This document shows, one piece after another, positions 6,722-7,688 of a stretch of 7,688 nucleotides of DNA (position 1 is its first letter; every line of letters begins with the position of its first letter). The notes beneath the pieces are model-generated. The model searched no databases. It saw nothing but the letters and a program-made list of their open reading frames with translations, and was not told where the DNA came from. Made by a program: the position numbers and the translations under genes. This stretch comes from Bdellovibrionales bacterium (GTDB lineage Bacteria > Bdellovibrionota > UBA2361 > JAGRAS01): positions 1-7,688 of the forward strand of contig JAGRAS010000068.1 in assembly GCA_020434465.1 (NCBI GenBank), written 5' to 3'.

Positions 6722-7493
6722 TAAGAAGTACCTGTTCGATTAGTTTTTCTGCATCAAATTGCACAGCTTGCTTTTTAATACCAATCAGAAACTCAGTGTT
6801 TCCTTGCCCACCTTTGATAGGTGATTTTATAATATTAAATGGAAATAAAGAATTTTTTGCAGAGATTTCTAGAAAATCTAATAACACCTTTTTATGAATT
6901 TCGGTGTCTTTTATTATTCCACCCTCAGGAACTTTGTCACTATCAAGTTCATATTGAGGTTTTAGCAAAAAAACTATTTCACCAGTTTCTTTTAGCCAAT
7001 TTTTTATTACTGGCAATATCAGTTTTGATGAAAGTAGCGATAAATCTACTGTAAGCAGATCTACTAATTCAGGGAGTTTGCTTAATTCAAGAACATTACA
7101 TCTTTCCATCACTTCAACATTGGGGCTTTCTCTTAAGTTCCAATCAAGCTCTCCATATGCAGTATCAATTGCAAAGATTTTTTTAGCCCCAAATTTTAAT
7201 AATACCTCTGTAAACCCACCTGTTGAACAGCCAGCATCCGCACAGATTTTATTACTGGGATTAATTTCAAATTCTGCTAAAGCAGCTTCAAGTTTTAAGC
7301 CACCGCGACTTACATATTTCTTTTGTTCAATAGTAGTAATCTCTGCATCAGGCAAAACCATAGTTCCAGGCTTATCACAAAGCTGCCCATTTAATTTTAC
7401 TTTCCCGCTTAAGATAAGACCTTTAGCTTCGCGCTCATCAGCAGCAAGTCCGGCTTCCAGTAAGGCTTTATCTAGTCTGATTTTTTTAGGCAT
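6714..7493 (-). CDS. tlyA: TlyA-family rRNA 2'-O-methyltransferase (S4 plus FtsJ-like domains)
   Basis: The product is 259 residues, normal for TlyA (about 240-275). An S4 RNA-binding domain occupies about 5-55 (RLDKALLEAGLAADEREAK, then GKVKLNGQ). The linker motif YVSRGGLKLEAAL (60-72) is highly characteristic. The Rossmann methyltransferase domain has the SAM loop ADAGCSTGGFTEVLL (85-99), ERCNV (130-134) and VDLSLLSSKLILP (149-161). LLKPQYE (176-182) and GNTEF (231-235) follow. The FtsJ-type K-D-K-E set can be placed at K67, D150, K178 and E234. Studied homologues methylate 16S rRNA C1409 and, in the longer type, 23S rRNA C1920, which confers capreomycin sensitivity; the haemolysin name is historical. 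Which rRNA is modified here is not decidable by eye. No good Shine-Dalgarno sequence precedes the ATG. The gene ends inside the dus start, so both are likely on one transcript. Confidence 0.94.
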   Translation of the reverse strand: MPKKIRLDKALLEAGLAADEREAKGLILSGKVKLNGQLCDKPGTMVLPDAEITTIEQKKYVSRGGLKLEAALAEFEINPSNKICADAGCSTGGFTEVLLKFGAKKIFAIDTAYGELDWNLRESPNVEVMERCNVLELSKLPELVDLLTVDLSLLSSKLILPVIKNWLKETGEIVFLLKPQYELDSDKVPEGGIIKDTEIHKKVLLDFLEISAKNSLFPFNIIKSPIKGGQGNTEFLIGIKKQAVQFDAEKLIEQVLLNE

Positions 7494-7514
7494 AAGGCTA
7501 ATAGTATTTAAACA

Positions 7515-7548
7515 TGTAAGATTAAGTAAGTCAGATTAAGATTGTAAG
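7515..7548. repeat. Short repeated motifs upstream of tlyA
   Basis: AGATTAAG occurs twice in direct orientation (7519-7526 and 7533-7540, 14-bp period). TGTAAG flanks the pair at 7515-7520 and 7543-7548. They lie 22 to 55 bp upstream of the tlyA start, where a regulator could bind near a weak -10-like TACTAT (7501-7506 on the - strand). Chance repetition in AT-rich DNA is the main alternative. Confidence 0.4.
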
Positions 7549-7625
7549 TATCTTATGACGAAAACAAAGAACATTACCCTTATTCTTTTAGCACCAAGAA
7601 ACTTTTTAAGACATTTTACAAATTA

Positions 7626-7688
7626 TTAATTGTAGCTTCGCTTTTTCTTTTTGACTTTGGAATTTTCTTTCAATACTTTTAAAACAAA
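7626..7688 (-). CDS. Possible C-terminal end of another - strand gene
   Basis: Read on the - strand from the right edge there is an open frame of 20 codons ending in a double stop (TAATAA). Its end is lysine-rich (KENSKVKKKKRSYN), like the basic tails of many nucleic-acid-binding proteins. If real, it would be the gene upstream of tlyA, with a gap of about 130 nt. A second - strand frame is also open for a similar length, and the fragment is too short to judge by composition. The product is not recognised. Confidence 0.27.
   Translation of the reverse strand, partial: FVLKVLKENSKVKKKKRSYN

Noticed and set aside
6037..7054. Three short + strand open frames (6037-6222, 6539-6724, 6839-7054) opposite dus and tlyA
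   Set aside because: All are antisense to well-supported genes, have no ribosome binding site of note and look like frame shadows.
7078..7539. 153-codon open frame on the + strand opposite tlyA
   Set aside because: It lies antisense to a clearly conserved tlyA coding sequence and shows no domain or plausible start context; it is a shadow frame in a region poor in complementary stops.
7555..7629. 24-codon + strand frame beginning MTKTKNITLILLAP in the right-edge gap
   Set aside because: No clear ribosome binding site or known family, and too short to support in AT-rich non-coding DNA.

Overview
The window is AT-rich (roughly one third G+C by eye), densely coding bacterial DNA. All three standard stop codons end genes that look intact, so the ordinary bacterial code applies. 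A TolQ/ExbB plus ExbD/TolR pair and envelope-glycan genes point to a Gram-negative cell plan. Shine-Dalgarno sequences are weak or absent before several genes. The genus cannot be named from this sequence alone. No tRNA, rRNA, CRISPR array, insertion sequence or phage gene is visible.

Left half, + strand (1 to 4566): an envelope-polysaccharide type block. It starts with the C-terminal part of a multi-spanning GT-C (PMT/ArnT-like) glycosyltransferase that runs in from beyond the left edge. This overlaps a small soluble YdcF-like DUF218 protein. A 158-bp gap follows, holding a weak terminator-like hairpin and a promoter-like sequence. Then come three genes packed with zero or 1-nt spacing: a UDP-glucuronate-4-epimerase-like SDR sugar epimerase, a ThiE/TenI-fold protein whose thiamine-phosphate-synthase active-site positions are largely replaced, and a membrane-anchored SGNH/GDSL hydrolase.

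Right half, - strand (4578 to 7493, read right to left): tlyA (S4 plus FtsJ-type rRNA 2'-O-methyltransferase) overlaps a DusC-like tRNA-dihydrouridine synthase gene by 8 nt. After a 57-nt gap with a good promoter candidate comes a proton-channel pair, TolQ/ExbB/MotA-like and ExbD/TolR-like, joined by a 1-nt overlap. The two halves converge with only 11 nt between stop codons, and a hairpin there could end transcription. The right edge (7494 to 7688) is non-coding near tlyA, with short repeated motifs. It may hold the lysine-rich C-terminus of another - strand gene.

The right-half genes are ordinary housekeeping types. The most unusual item is the ThiE-like protein: it keeps the TIM-barrel and phosphate-binding signature, has lost key catalytic and metal positions, and is apparently co-translated with a sugar epimerase and an SGNH esterase rather than with thiamine genes. 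That trio is the best candidate here for undescribed biology, probably in envelope glycan modification, but its chemistry cannot be read from the sequence.
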